DNA of 64,000 nucleotides, from positions 178,575,246-178,639,245 of the forward strand of contig CM073590.1 of NCBI GenBank assembly GCA_037074705.1, in the 5' to 3' direction. Source of the DNA: Zhengitettix transpicula (Eukaryota; Arthropoda; Insecta; Orthoptera; Tetrigidae). Below are positions 24,834 through 37,500 of the stretch, in pieces; within the stretch, counting starts at the first letter, position 1, and each line of letters begins with the position of its first letter. The notes under the pieces were generated by a model. It ran no database searches, had not been told where the DNA came from, and saw only the letters and a list, made by a program, of their open reading frames with translations. The translations under genes and the position numbers were made by a program.

Positions 24834-27495
24834 TATTAGGAGAATCCATTAAGGAATTGGAACTAATTTGGTGACAAAGTCACAATATATTCTGCTCAAT
24901 ACAAAGACGCCTTAACGATCTTGGCCACCGGGTCAAGTTCCTGACCAGGTTTTTAGTGGAGGAATGGATAGAGTAGAGGGAATGAAGTATTAGGAGTATC
25001 CATAATGGAATAAATACAATATTAGGAGAGTCCATTAAGGAATTGGAACTAATTTGGTGACAAAGTCACATTCAATCTTGGTTAGTGAGGAAGGATAGAA
25101 ATAAATAGGAGGGTTACACTTTATTTCTATCCTTCCTTTAAGGCAAAACATGTATGATGATGTATGTGTTCAAATAAGTGACATTTAGTTGTGACAAATA
25201 TTAGTATTTTTCAACATCAACGCCGAGTAGATTCCATGAGGAAGGAACTCTGATCAAAACTACAGTAAGATGTCACTGCTGCTGCCTATGCTTACAACAC
25301 TTCTGACAATGTTGTCCAAAGTCACTACCTAATCAAATTGATGTGTAACACTCAGGTAAGCCATCATTTTGTATACTAACACAATACCTGACTGTACTAT
25401 AACTAGCCACTGAACAGTTTGTAGTTTGGTGAAGAAAATAATTACGAACTCCTACAAAACTTTAAAATCTCTAATCCAATATTTAAGATTTTAAGGCTCT
25501 GTTGACACACACTCCATTCAATTTTTAATCATATCTCTTAATCTACAGTTTAGAATTTCTTTAAATTGGTAAATCTGTTTCAGAAGTGAACAATAACAAT
25601 GTTTATAAAGAATAAGAGGAAGCTAGAATACCATTTTCTTTGTCATCTGCTTTTTCTTTCTCATCCTCTGCCACAAGTTCATCTAAATCCTTCTTTTTCT
25701 TTTTCTTCTTTTTTGTTTTAGAAAAGTCCATATCTAAATCAAAAGAATCCTGCACAGATGGTGAAGAAAGTTAAAAAAAGATGTTTGATCAAGGAAATGG
25801 CAAGATAAAATTGTATTTTTATAAAATACCCAATTAGAACATCTTCATGAATGAATAGTAGAATAATTAATTCTAAAATTGTATAACTGACAAATATTAA
25901 GTTAATTATCTTTAGACAGGAAGACAAAGTTAGTTTTTTTTAAAAAAAAAAAAGAAGAAGAAATGCTAGAAACTAAATATTACTGTAATATTTTGTGGAA
26001 ATTGACAAGTCAAAAAACTTAAAATATGAAAAGAAAGAAATAGCATTAAAATTTACAATCCATTTTATGGTCAATAATCACTGTACCTAAATTTAACAAC
26101 CTTTAGAAATTAAATATCTTTGAATAAGATATGATTAATGCACTAAATTTTGCTTACCTCAACAGGGGCTTCATCTTGATTAAGATCAAATTCCATTGTG
26201 GACTCCTCCTTAACTTTACTACTTATATCAGGAAGCTCCTTATCCAATTCCTCTAAATTAAATGGTTTCTTTTTCTTCTTCTTTTTTTTCCCAAAATTAT
26301 CCAAATCCAATGTGTTATCTGCAAAAATTAAAGTCATTCTTAAGACACATGGAACATTACAAACATGTAAAGAGCAAACAATTGAATATTAATGATCCAA
26401 GCAATAAAAATTATGCACTAGAATTTTTAATAATTATAAAGCACAAAAAGAAAATCTGTAGTGTACATTTTAGATTTTGTAGTAAGTGCATTAAGACAGG
26501 TCAATTACTGCTATACAATTACAAACACACACAACTTCACTTAGCCAGTAAGAGTGCATTTCAGTGAAAATGTGTTTAGAAGATTTCTTCCTACAGGTAC
26601 TGCACTCAGTTATAAAATAATGTGATGTAACAAATTAACAGGTTGGCTTAAGCTTCACCAAACATGACATGATGACATTACATTGATACAGAAAACGCGC
26701 ACAACAGCTCGTCTTTCAAAGCTGTTATGCGACATAATAAATATCAGGTTAAAATGATGTCACATTGATACTGAGAACATGCATTAAAATGCACTAGACT
26801 TTTGGGTGTCCTATATGAATTACAAAAACAGAGAATATTTTAAATGTTCAATAAATGATCAAGTTGGATACGAATAATTTGCACTATGAATTCAGAATAT
26901 TCATGATTATTAAGACAAATACTTTAGTAAACCTTGAACCTTAGAAAGAAAGGAAAATGAGAAAATTTAAAAGCTTATACTTGTATAATTACATGTAATA
27001 TTTAGGACCTTTATGAATAAAACTGGGAGTAAAGTGTAATAATTGTCACATAGTATGTAATACTTGCCATCTTGCTCCACTTCCTTGAAAGTTTCATTTT
27101 CAGGTTTTGTTGGCTCTTGATTTTCTTTGTCAGTTGTTAAAGAATCTAAATTATCATTATTTGCATCAGGAGTTGTACCTTCAGACAATGCAGCATCAAT
27201 ATCAAACGCTGTAATTTTCTTTTTTTTCTTCTTTTTCAGCGTAGGATCAAATATCTGCGATCAACATAAAATAAATATGTCATGAATGGGATCAAATACA
27301 TATAAGACTCCCAAATTGAAGTAAAATTAGGTCTGTCAACAAAATTGAAATAAAGCTAAGATTCGTTATAGAAAATTGAAATTCTAAACAAGTTATTTTA
27401 TAAAAATGTCAAATGCAAATCTATGGCTTACGCATGGTCTTAGTTTCGTGACATAAAATACAATTAAATACACTCACCGAATCCTCTTCCGCCAT
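22905..27495 (-). CDS. eIF2beta: Eukaryotic translation initiation factor 2 subunit beta (eIF2-beta)
   Basis: Seven exons join cleanly: 27478-27495, 27068-27254, 26158-26318, 25632-25749, 23488-23692, 23144-23417 and 22905-22949, giving 335 codons and a TGA stop. The protein starts MAEEDSIFDPTL. It has three lysine blocks (residues 13-19, 79-86, 135-142), the N-terminal K-boxes that in this family contact eIF5 and eIF2B-epsilon. The conserved domain follows, with [15 protein letters not shown] and [19 protein letters not shown]. It ends with a C4 zinc ribbon (Cys283, 286, 304, 307). In the cytosol eIF2-beta is part of the heterotrimer that brings Met-tRNAi to the 40S subunit. Length fits the family. 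The intron after exon 2 has a GC donor (GCAAGT); the others are GT-AG. Divergently arranged with PLC gamma. Confidence 0.96.
24230..24740 (+). pseudogene. Probable non-LTR retrotransposon fragment
   Basis: Inside eIF2-beta intron 4 a less AT-rich block (about 24340-24700) translates in short open pieces such as [15 protein letters not shown], with the composition of a LINE ORF C-terminal end. There are stops and no catalytic motif. Assignment to jockey-like elements is a guess. Confidence 0.3.
24785..24832. repeat. (TA)n(CA)n microsatellite
   Basis: TA tract 24785-24815 runs directly into a CA tract to 24832. Confidence 0.95.
24833..25130 (-). mobile_element. Rearranged tRNA-derived SINE fragments
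   Basis: On the minus strand the block at 24895-24960 matches the tRNA-like head of the 54-kb SINE copies (CCGGTGGCCAAGATCGTTAA). An AGGAGA(A/G)TCCATTAAGG segment followed by GAATTGGAACTAATTTGG appears twice (24838 and 25024), and a SINE tail piece lies at 25085-25130. It is an old, scrambled copy. Confidence 0.6.
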
Positions 27496-28527
27496 CTTAT
27501 TTATGAAAAACACACAACAATAACTGTATTTTTTTAATGTAACTAATTATATGGCTAAGGTCAAAACAATATTTCGATTTGAACTAAAAATTCTCTCTCA
27601 ATATGTATTGCATCAGCTCTACAATCCCATCCCATCGCCACATGTATGACACACTAACCAACCAATAGAAATAAATGATCGAACTATGCCATCTTTTGGT
27701 ACGGGTTCCAAGTGAGTATTGTGAACATCAGAAACTCGATTTTAAAGATTATAACAAAGTTGATTTTATTGATATGTTGTAAAATGACATACCATTTATT
27801 ACAGACGCCTGCTCGGGTCCTAGAACACTTGATTTTTACTGATATATTTTGACTGAAGCATGTAGGAATATTGTTGATGGAATGTTCTCATTCTACTTAG
27901 TTTTTCAACTCCGCATATCATAGTGCAGAACGAGATAGTAACTTCATACAACGATCAGTTGCATATAATTGTTGAAGCCGGGTAAACAAATATTGTTAGA
28001 ATATTATTATATAATAATTGAATAAATATGTAGCATAATTTTAGAACGAACGTAAGACGAATGGTAATAAGTTTATTTAAAATTTTCTGAAATATACAGT
28101 ATATTAAGTATTTATTGTTTGAGAAAAATATTATTATAATTGTTTATTACATCATTAACTAAATATGCGAACATTCAACATAAATTAATATTCAATATCT
28201 CCAAAATTTGTCATATCGTCATATTATCTTTGTTAGTAATCAGCTCCGAAAACTGGTATCTTTGACATCCATGGGGAATCTCTCAGCTGTCAATATTTAT
28301 GTCAACACAATGTAGAATTGCGAGAAAAATGATTGATCAGGATTTTTGTGAATTGAAATGGATGAAGTTCCGTAAAATACGGTTATCTTCTTAGAAGTCA
28401 TTAGTACTTTCTGCAGGTACTTGTTTTAAGTTATGATTAAAGTATTTGTATAACCTGTACAATGAAAATTATTCGTTTTTTTGTTGTAGCTTAGATTTGA
28501 TGTATTCCTTACAACTTAAAAGTTGCA
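27496..28527. promoter_or_regulatory. Head-to-head 5' region of eIF2-beta and PLC gamma
   Basis: The 1032 bases between the two start codons must hold both 5' UTRs and promoters. On the plus side a possible 5' UTR intron lies between GCAG/GTACTT (28417) and TTGTTGTAG (28489), ending 38 bases before the PLC gamma ATG. No clear TATA box or initiator could be fixed. Confidence 0.45.
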
Positions 28528-31500
28528 ATGGCAATGATGGGTATGCCAAACGGCGCCCCCGTAGGGAGCATAATCTCAGAAATGGAGCAAATTATAAGTC
28601 AATTAGAAAGAGGAACTGTTGTTACCAAATTCTTTCCAAAGAAAAGACCAGAACGAAAAACGTTAATGATTCGCCGAGAAACTAGACAGATTTTGTGGGC
28701 AAGGGCGTCGAATGTAAAAACTTTTGAAGGGGCAGGTAATGTATATGTTTTTTGAACTTTTATTTCTTTAATAAAATTATGAGAATTTTTTTAATTGTTT
28801 GAATTCATTCTGCCAAAAATACAGTTATAGTCACATGGTTTGATATATCCTTTCTGTTTATCTCCTTGAGAAGGTTCAATAAATTATATTATTTGATATT
28901 TAATCAGATTTGGAATATAAACTAGATAACATTGATATAAATCTAGTTATTGGTGTTTAATTATGACTTTATTGTGTGTTTTGATGGCTTCTGGTTGTTT
29001 TAATCTAGGACATTACTTTAAACAATGAGTACATAGAAGTAACTTATTAATTATCTCATTTCAAGAAGTAGGTGAACTATCTGAGTGGTAGAGAGAGAGA
29101 GAAAATTTATATTGTGTGTTGAATGAAGGGGTGAGACTGACAATAGTTGACTGGATTTAAGAAAGTGATATTGTAATCTGTTGTGTTAAGGTATTAATTT
29201 AGAGCTTCTGTAAATAAACATTTAAGTACCAAAATTATATTTATTTCTGAATGATGTCCATTTAAATATTTAAAATTCAGGTTTTGTCCATTATGTAACC
29301 CACTCAAAGACAGATGTCCTAATTAAATCTTTGAGTGTGAATAAATGCAAACAGAAAACAAGTAACAGCTGCTTAAAAATAATAATTAGCCCGATAGTAA
29401 AATACAATATAGAAGATCCAACTTCTGGTCTCTTCACACCATAATTAGAAGGTTTAGAACAAAAAAAGTGAGTCAACAGCAAACTTTTAAAAATGACTAG
29501 GCATTTAAAAGTCACCAAGAGTAATACATCTAAATATCCAAGGAATGGCAAAAAAAAAAAAAAAAAAAATTGGTTGACAGAGCATGAAATAAAATATTGA
29601 AATATACCAAGCTACAACATTGCAGATTACTTTTGCAGAACAATGAAATGTGGAAGTGCAGTCTTTGTACAATCTGACACAGATTTTGAACAAATTAGCA
29701 TGCTACAAGATGACAACATTAAGCTTAAATCTATATTTGAAGTTTGTGATATACCAATAGTGTAGCTTTATATGCATATATAGTGTGCCAAATAAAACGC
29801 AAGCACATTATCAACTTTTTATAACTAGATTTGAACAAGGCTAACATCACAAAATAGCAATTTAAAAGTGGTTATCACTGCTAATCTTAATATAGATATG
29901 ACTAAAATACACAAACAAGAAATTGGACAATTTTTAGATTTATTAAGAACATATGGATTCTTCTCTTTTGTGAAACAAATTACATGATGTAGGATGCTTG
30001 GATAACATCATAACAAACATCCAGGGTGCTCATATTTCTATTAGATCCTGTGATCGTTCTATGGTTATAGTTACTCTGCCAAACATTGTGCAGCATTCCA
30101 AGGCAACATACATTAGAAGAAAAACTGACAAGTCTTCCTGGAACCTACTACAGGAAAGCATTACTTTACCAAGTATAACTAATAATTTTAATTCCTACCA
30201 TAATTGATTTCTAAAGCACCTAAATTCTTCTTGCCCAACCAGGAGTTTCACATGACATAGAAACCATTATCATAACTAAGAAATAGAAAATAATATTGAT
30301 ATATTAAAAAACTCTGGCCATAACTGGAAAATTGTGAAAGGAATCAAGAACCTCTTCCCCCATTAAACCTAACCTTCTAAATGATTTTTTTTTAATGCTC
30401 CCATCCCAGACGTGATTCCAGATACGAGAGTTCCTGAAGTATGTTGGCCTCAATTTTTGTTAAGGAAGTCATAGTTATAATAAGCCACATGAAGACCTCA
30501 AATGCTGTGAATTTATATGGTATGTCCTCTTAAATACTAAAAACCATTGATTAGACTGCCTAGTCACTGTAATTTATACAGCTTTCATACTGGATGTTTC
30601 CCAGAGGAGACTTCAGTCTACAAGAAGAAAGGCAAATTAAATGATCCATCATCACACCAGACAATTGATCTTGTGCCTAATATGTCCAAAATATTGGAAC
30701 ATGCATTAAAAAGTAGCGTAACAAACTTTCTGGAGCATTATAATGTTTTAAATATTAACCAAAATGGTTTCGAATATGGGAGATCTACTAACACACTACT
30801 TAATAATTTCCCTGAATAAATCCTATAAGTTCTCAATGATAAGGAACATGTTGTAATAGATCTGTTGTATCTGAGTAAAGTCTTTGATATAGTTCATCAT
30901 AAAATCTTCTTGGATAAACTATATAATATAGGCAAGCATGGACATGCTTTCTGGCTCATTGAACACAAGTAATGAAATGTGGTAACAATGTATGGAGGCC
31001 ATAGACTGTAATATGTGGAGTCTCACAGGGTTCTCTGTCCTTGGGGTCACTACTTTTCATAATATATACAACTGATATAATATGTCCTTAAGTATTCAGA
31101 TGACACAAGCATTATCACAAAGGCACTTCATGCAGAAGCAGTTAGGGAAACTGTTCATGAATCACTAGATCTCCTCTAACCATGCTACCAAGCTAATGGG
31201 CTCCTTTTAAACCTAGAAAAAACAAAACCTATTTTGTTTACACTAAAACAATCTTGCACAGAAACAAATGAAGTCATGTCTGCCAAACTGTTTGAGATCC
31301 AAGTGGACCAAAATCTTACTTGGATTTCTAATACAGCAGCTCTGACCAAGAAATTTGTCAGAATTAATTTTATACTGTGAGAGATGCCTTACCACATGAA
31401 GAACAGCCATCTATATGGAGTGAGACTGTGGGAAGATCTAAAGGAAGTCGGGCAGTGTTCATAGCTCAAAAGAAAGAAGGTGCTCTGCAAGTTCTGCAGA

Positions 31501-34500
31501 TTACTTTCTCCAAATGAAAATTGTTTGTTATCATTAAGATAGTCTTGTACATACTCTGTTAAAACCTGACATTTGCTTAACATTAATTTATATATATATA
31601 ATATGTAAAACAGTTTTATGTGGACTAGAACAACGGAAAATATTCCAACATTATTTTACAAATTCTAAATATTAGTAGTAGAAAATCTGAAATCAAATAC
31701 TTATACTTCAATGCAAATTTATTTATAGAATAAGTACTTTGGAATAATTTTGAAATCAAATTCTGTTTGTCATTATTAGATAATTGGGTCTATTGGAAAA
31801 TAATTATAATAATTATATAAATAATAATGTAACATATTGGAAATGAATTGACATCAGAGGCATGATAACATGGCGTACATGTCATACAAATAAATAAATC
31901 AGAATATTATACAGTTTCACTGGGGACCAAATATCCATACACTTTTTTTTCAGGATATAATATATATCAATTATATTGATATAATTAATAAAAATATTTA
32001 AGTTGTGTGTAACAAAGCTCGGTGACAAAATTTCAGGAATGGTTTCCTGATATTGAGGCAATAAAAAAGTGTATTGCAACATGGGCCTAGGCATGAATAA
32101 TTACAGTTATCCAAACGTCCATATCTGATCAATTTCTAAGAAATTCAACTGAATAGTTGGGGTGCTCTGTTCACACATACCAGATAAAATTTTAAAAGTG
32201 ACCTCCTTTTTGACTAAATACAGGCAGTTGCTCTTTTTCACATTGAGTTTCAAACACAAAAAAATGTCCACAGCAGTTGAATGCAGCAAAGATAATAAAA
32301 GCCAGGGGGTTCAAGTTGTTAGAGCATGGTGGTCAAGCAATTGGTACACCTGTACCAATTCAGCAGTGAGGAAAATGTGCATTAAGATGCCTGCAAGCAG
32401 AAAGACTGAAACTTGAGGGAGTATTATCATGCATGAAGAACATCTGTTGATGGGATTTTAGTGGCATGTCTTCCAAGTAATGATGTAATACATTGTGCAA
32501 GCAATTTCTGCAGTTATATCCATTAAGACTGTTTTGAATAATACTGGGTCCCAACAATCACCAGCAATGTATACCCAGATGAAGAATATCTGTTGGTGAG
32601 AAGATTCAATATTTGGATTTATGTTTGCTCACACATACTGGTTGTGAAAATTCTGGATTGCACCTTTCATGAATGTTGACTCATCCTTGAATAACCTGAC
32701 AGCTCCAAATCTAGGATTCATTCTGAATTGTTGGGGGAACAACTGGTAAAACATTAACATTGAAGGACTCCAGGACTTAATTCCACAATGTTGAGAACAG
32801 CTTCTTCATCTTCAGGAAAAAAAGGCATGTCGTCATGTACTAACATTCATAAAAGCTTTGATAACTCTGTAATTATACATTTCTGGACCCATATTTTCAT
32901 TCCCTTTTTACTTCTTTCAATATGAGGAACCCATTCCAGAAATTTTGGAGTTTTGTTTTGTTACACTATATAAACATTTCAGTTTGATTGAAAAATATTT
33001 TTAATTGTTCTATATGTGAAAATTACTGTATAATTTGCAGTTTATTAAATCTAATTACAAAATTTCAGTTGACTTAAGAGAAGTAAAAGAGATACGTATA
33101 GGAAAAAATTCCAAAGATTTTGAAAAATGGCCTGATGAAGCTAAACGAATGGAAAATATGAAATGTTTTATTGTTTTTCATGGATTGGAGTTTCGACTGA
33201 AAACACTTTCTATAGCAGGTAGATCAATTATTCAATGTATTTATCATATTATTTTTTAATAATTATGTATTTGTCTGTAGAAGCGCCTGTCTGTGTTGAT
33301 TGTGTTCCCCCATCTCTCACACTCCCAGAAATCCCCTCCCCCATCTCTTCCCTGTACCTTCCACCTTTGCTATCCCTCTCTCCTCTCCCTATATATATGT
33401 AAGGAAATAAAGAATAGTACCGCTTATTTAAAATAACTGATATACATAAGAAAGTGAGGGACAACTATCATAGTAAAAATTCCTTGTGTTGCCTTTTATC
33501 TAAACTTGGTCCTAGATCCCTGTAGTATCAGAGACATCCTCTGTCTATGATCGAAATCTAATAAAAGACGCCCACAAACCTAGGCTTACCATCACCTAGG
33601 AGATGTTGATGGCACTATTGTCTGTTTCATAACCATTTTGGCTGTCAGCGAATGAGAACAGAGAATTAGATGAACATTGCCCCATTGTCAATGATGAATG
33701 AAAACAAATACTTCCTGCAGCTGCATGGACAATAATATGTGACAATGTCGCATGAATTTGATTATCGGTGTAAGGAAGACGAATCAAGTTCAAACGGCTC
33801 CCATTTTAAACACACTATAGTTGGCAAAATGTCTTGCTTAGTCAATGCCACCTATTTGGAAACCTGAAAACAAATCTAGCAGAATATTCACCAGGAAAAC
33901 CTACAGAAATTATTCATGCTTCTCATATTTGTTGACTTCTCTGCATCATTATCATTATTTCCTTTCTAGAAATTCCTGTGTGTTAACCTAAGTCTATTTA
34001 ATTTTAAATTGTATATAATATTTTTGATAATGATTTGTATATTTCTATATGTAGTTGACTTTTGTGACATAATTTTACAATATGCAAATGCAGATTTTTT
34101 ATCTTTCCTAGCATTGTCTGAAAAGGAATGTGAGTTATGGATAAAAGGCCTAAAGTATCTAGTTCCTGACACAATTAATTCACCGTATCCTCTCCAAGTT
34201 GAGCGATGGTTGAGAAAAGAATTTTATAATATGGAAAATAGCAGAGAAACGTAAGCTTATTTTCTGTTTTTCAATACATTTATTACCTATTATTTTATCA
34301 AAATGTTGAAATTCATATGTTTAGTATGTTCTCAAATAACTGCATTCAAGTTTCCATTACAAGTTTAAAAATGTATGTGCCAGATATGTGTACCACTTTG
34401 TCAATATTAATTTCTATAATTTCACATGTAAGGATATATAAAAGTGAGAAGGATGTGACATTATCAAAATAATTAAAATTATTGTTTTGGAATGGAAAGG

Positions 34501-37500
34501 GAACACTTTGTGGCCATGATTTCTTCCTGAAAAAGAAAGCTAATACTTTTGAAAATTTGAAGTAGATCATCCTGTGCTGAATGCTGGCACAGCTTCAATT
34601 TCAGGTCACCACATTTCTCTCTTTCCTTTCCATACCAATTTTTTTAATTTTATGTCAGTTGGACTGAGGAGTGAAACTATTTCAAATTTTTGAGGGCCTG
34701 AGCCCCCTACGTCAGGAAGGAAGGTCTGACTGCATGCCAGCCAGGCACAAATTGAGTTGACTTTGCTGTGTCTCTTTCCTGTCTAAATGTGTTGTTTAAT
34801 TTGACCTTGTCACATTTTCCTTAAGTGTTGTATATAAAACATTTCGAGTGGAAAGAGAGAGGCAGCCTACTTGACTTACCAGAAATCAATCAACAGTTGG
34901 TCGTAAGGTTGAGCAGGGAATAATATTTCAAATTTACAAGGACCTGAGCTCCCTTCATTAAGAAAGAAGGTTTAAACTGTGTGCTGGCTGGGAATGAATT
35001 GATGAATTCAAACTAGGGTGCACCAGCCATTAGACAGCAACAACGGACACCAGCAAAGGCAACAACTCTCTGTCACCATCTTAAGGAAGGTCACAACAAT
35101 GGTGCACTTATAGTGCTCATACAAAGATACACATTGTAGTGGAAGGTAAAAAGTAAAGAAAAGGAATGGAAGTTAAAAAGTAAATAAATGAGAATGAGGA
35201 AAGGATTAAACAGATCATTATAATAATTATTATAATATTATATTTTGCAATATTTCAGCATAACTCTTCCTTTCTGACAAAGTTGGCTCTGTGCCCTTGA
35301 AAATTTAAATTTTTTTCTTCAGCCCTACTGGACCAATTATCGATTTCAAGTAGGGTCAACTTCGCTGTCTCTCTTTCCTATCTAAATGTGTTATTTAATT
35401 TGACCTCTTTACATTCACCTGTAGTGAAACTGAGAGCTGGTGTCACTACACTGGACAGGAAACAGTTAAAATATTAGGAGCCTGTAGCCTACTTCCTCAT
35501 AAAGTATTATGCCTGCAAATCATTTGAAGGAACTACTGGTTGCCTGACTTTCATCTTCCTTTCTTGATTTGGTGGAGCTGTGGTCACTATGTCTATTCTC
35601 CTCAATTCTATACCCATATTTCCTAGGCCTATATGAAAAATTAGGAAGGAAGCATTTTTGGCTTTGTGGCTTCATACCACCAGATATGTATGATTTGAAC
35701 TCATGTATTCTCAATTGGGTTCCTTAGATTTCCATGAACTATCTTATTTTATTCTTCCACATTATTAAATTGTATACAAGTAAATAGACTGTTACATTGT
35801 TATATTTTCCAGGAAATAAAATAATTTTTTTTATGTATAAATATTTGTCTGTATAGAAAATGTTTTCTAAGAAATTTAAAATCCACACTAATAAATTGTC
35901 TTGATTATAATATGAAGTGTTTTTGAAATATACATAATAAAATTTCTGTCTTTTATCATTTTAATAATTTCAATTGCTTTCCTATGGGACTTTTTCCATA
36001 TGGTTTGGAACCTCTGGTTTAGACTGAATTAAATTGTTAGCTTCTCAGATTTGAAAGATGAGCCAGGAAATTATACTATAATACAAAAATATCTCATTAA
36101 ATTTAAAATTCAGTGGCTTCTGTTTAGTTAAGAAGTATCTATACTTTTTTCAATAATCTTAAAGGATCCAATGTAGAAGAAATCACAGAGGAAATGTGAA
36201 AAAAATTTATGCTGAGTACACAACAAATACAGGAATTAGATATGGAGGGTACCAAAATAAATCATGGTATTTATTTAAGATACAGTTAGAGAAAACTGGT
36301 CATTGTGCTATTTTGAATGCAAAGCTTTAATATTCAGTGGTTTTTTAAATAACATGAATAGAAGATGGTGGCATATTTGAAAATAATATTATATAAAGTG
36401 TCCAGTATGTAGAACTGAGTGATTATATAATTAGTATTGGTTGAATAACGAAATACATCTTTATACATTCAAACACATGAGAGTTACCAAGGTAATGTAA
36501 AATATGAATGAAAATGTAAACTCAACAATCACACTACATCTTAATAGAATATGTTAATTTGTTGCTTTTATAGATTTTAAGACATTCTGAAGTGGATCTT
36601 TGCTGAAAAGAAAGACCCTTTTCCTCGATCAATTTTCTGAATGCCATCCAGTAGAAAGTACCAACTTTTAGTTAAACTACAGTGTCATGGTTTCTTTCCT
36701 ATAGTAATGTATCACTACATATTATTTTGATCATTTTATGACTTTTCAAGTTGCAAGTTTTAAATTTTATTTTTTGTTAACATTTTTTCTCATTTTTTTT
36801 ATTTCAGAATCTAAATTTCACTGACCAGATTTAGAAAGAATTAGTAAAATTACTGTGGACAGTAATTTTTTTTTTGCTTGTTTTCAGGGTTACTCTTAAA
36901 GAACTAAAAGCATTCCTACCTAGAGTAAATTGTAAAATTTCAACAAATAAGCTGAGAGAAGCTTTTCAAGAAGTAGACACAAGGAAGAGGGGTGAACTAG
37001 GATTTGATGACTTTGCAACACTGTATCACAACTTGATGTTTGATCAAAATGTATGTCTATACTTCTTATGTATTCAAATATAAAACAAAATTATATTTCT
37101 TATACAAAAAAACTATATCTTACTTAGATTCTTTAATGTTGTAATACTATGTTAAGTGTCACAGCATTTATATGCAAATAATAATTATTAGTAGATTGAC
37201 TGTGATTCATGCTGTTCTTTTAAAAATATCTTTGATGTTCTAAAGAATGAAATTTCAGTTCTTGTTAAAATAGAGCTAGAAAGAAGACGAAGGTGTAGAC
37301 AGGCTATATATAGGCCAATCCACATAGTGACTTGTGGAAAGTAACAGGATACTACCACATTATACTTCCTAGAAGTATATGGTATGGATCTCTGTGTAAA
37401 AGAATCTGAAGGTAAAGCTTCCCTTCTCTCGGATCTCCAGAAGAGGAATACATTGAGAGAAAATACACATGAAAGGAAAAAGGAAGGAAGATTATAAGAA

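Noticed and set aside
27061..27068. GT donor (GTATTA) for eIF2-beta exon 2
   Set aside because: Using it with the exon 3 acceptor gives an immediate in-frame stop; the GC donor keeps the frame.
28446..28685. 79-codon ORF overlapping PLC gamma exon 1
   Set aside because: Out-of-frame shadow of the real exon starting at 28528.
33038..33043. Earlier 3' splice site for PLC gamma exon 2
   Set aside because: TTTGCAG at 33040 would put a stop two codons into the exon; the TTTCAG at 33068 gives [10 protein letters not shown], as expected for the family.
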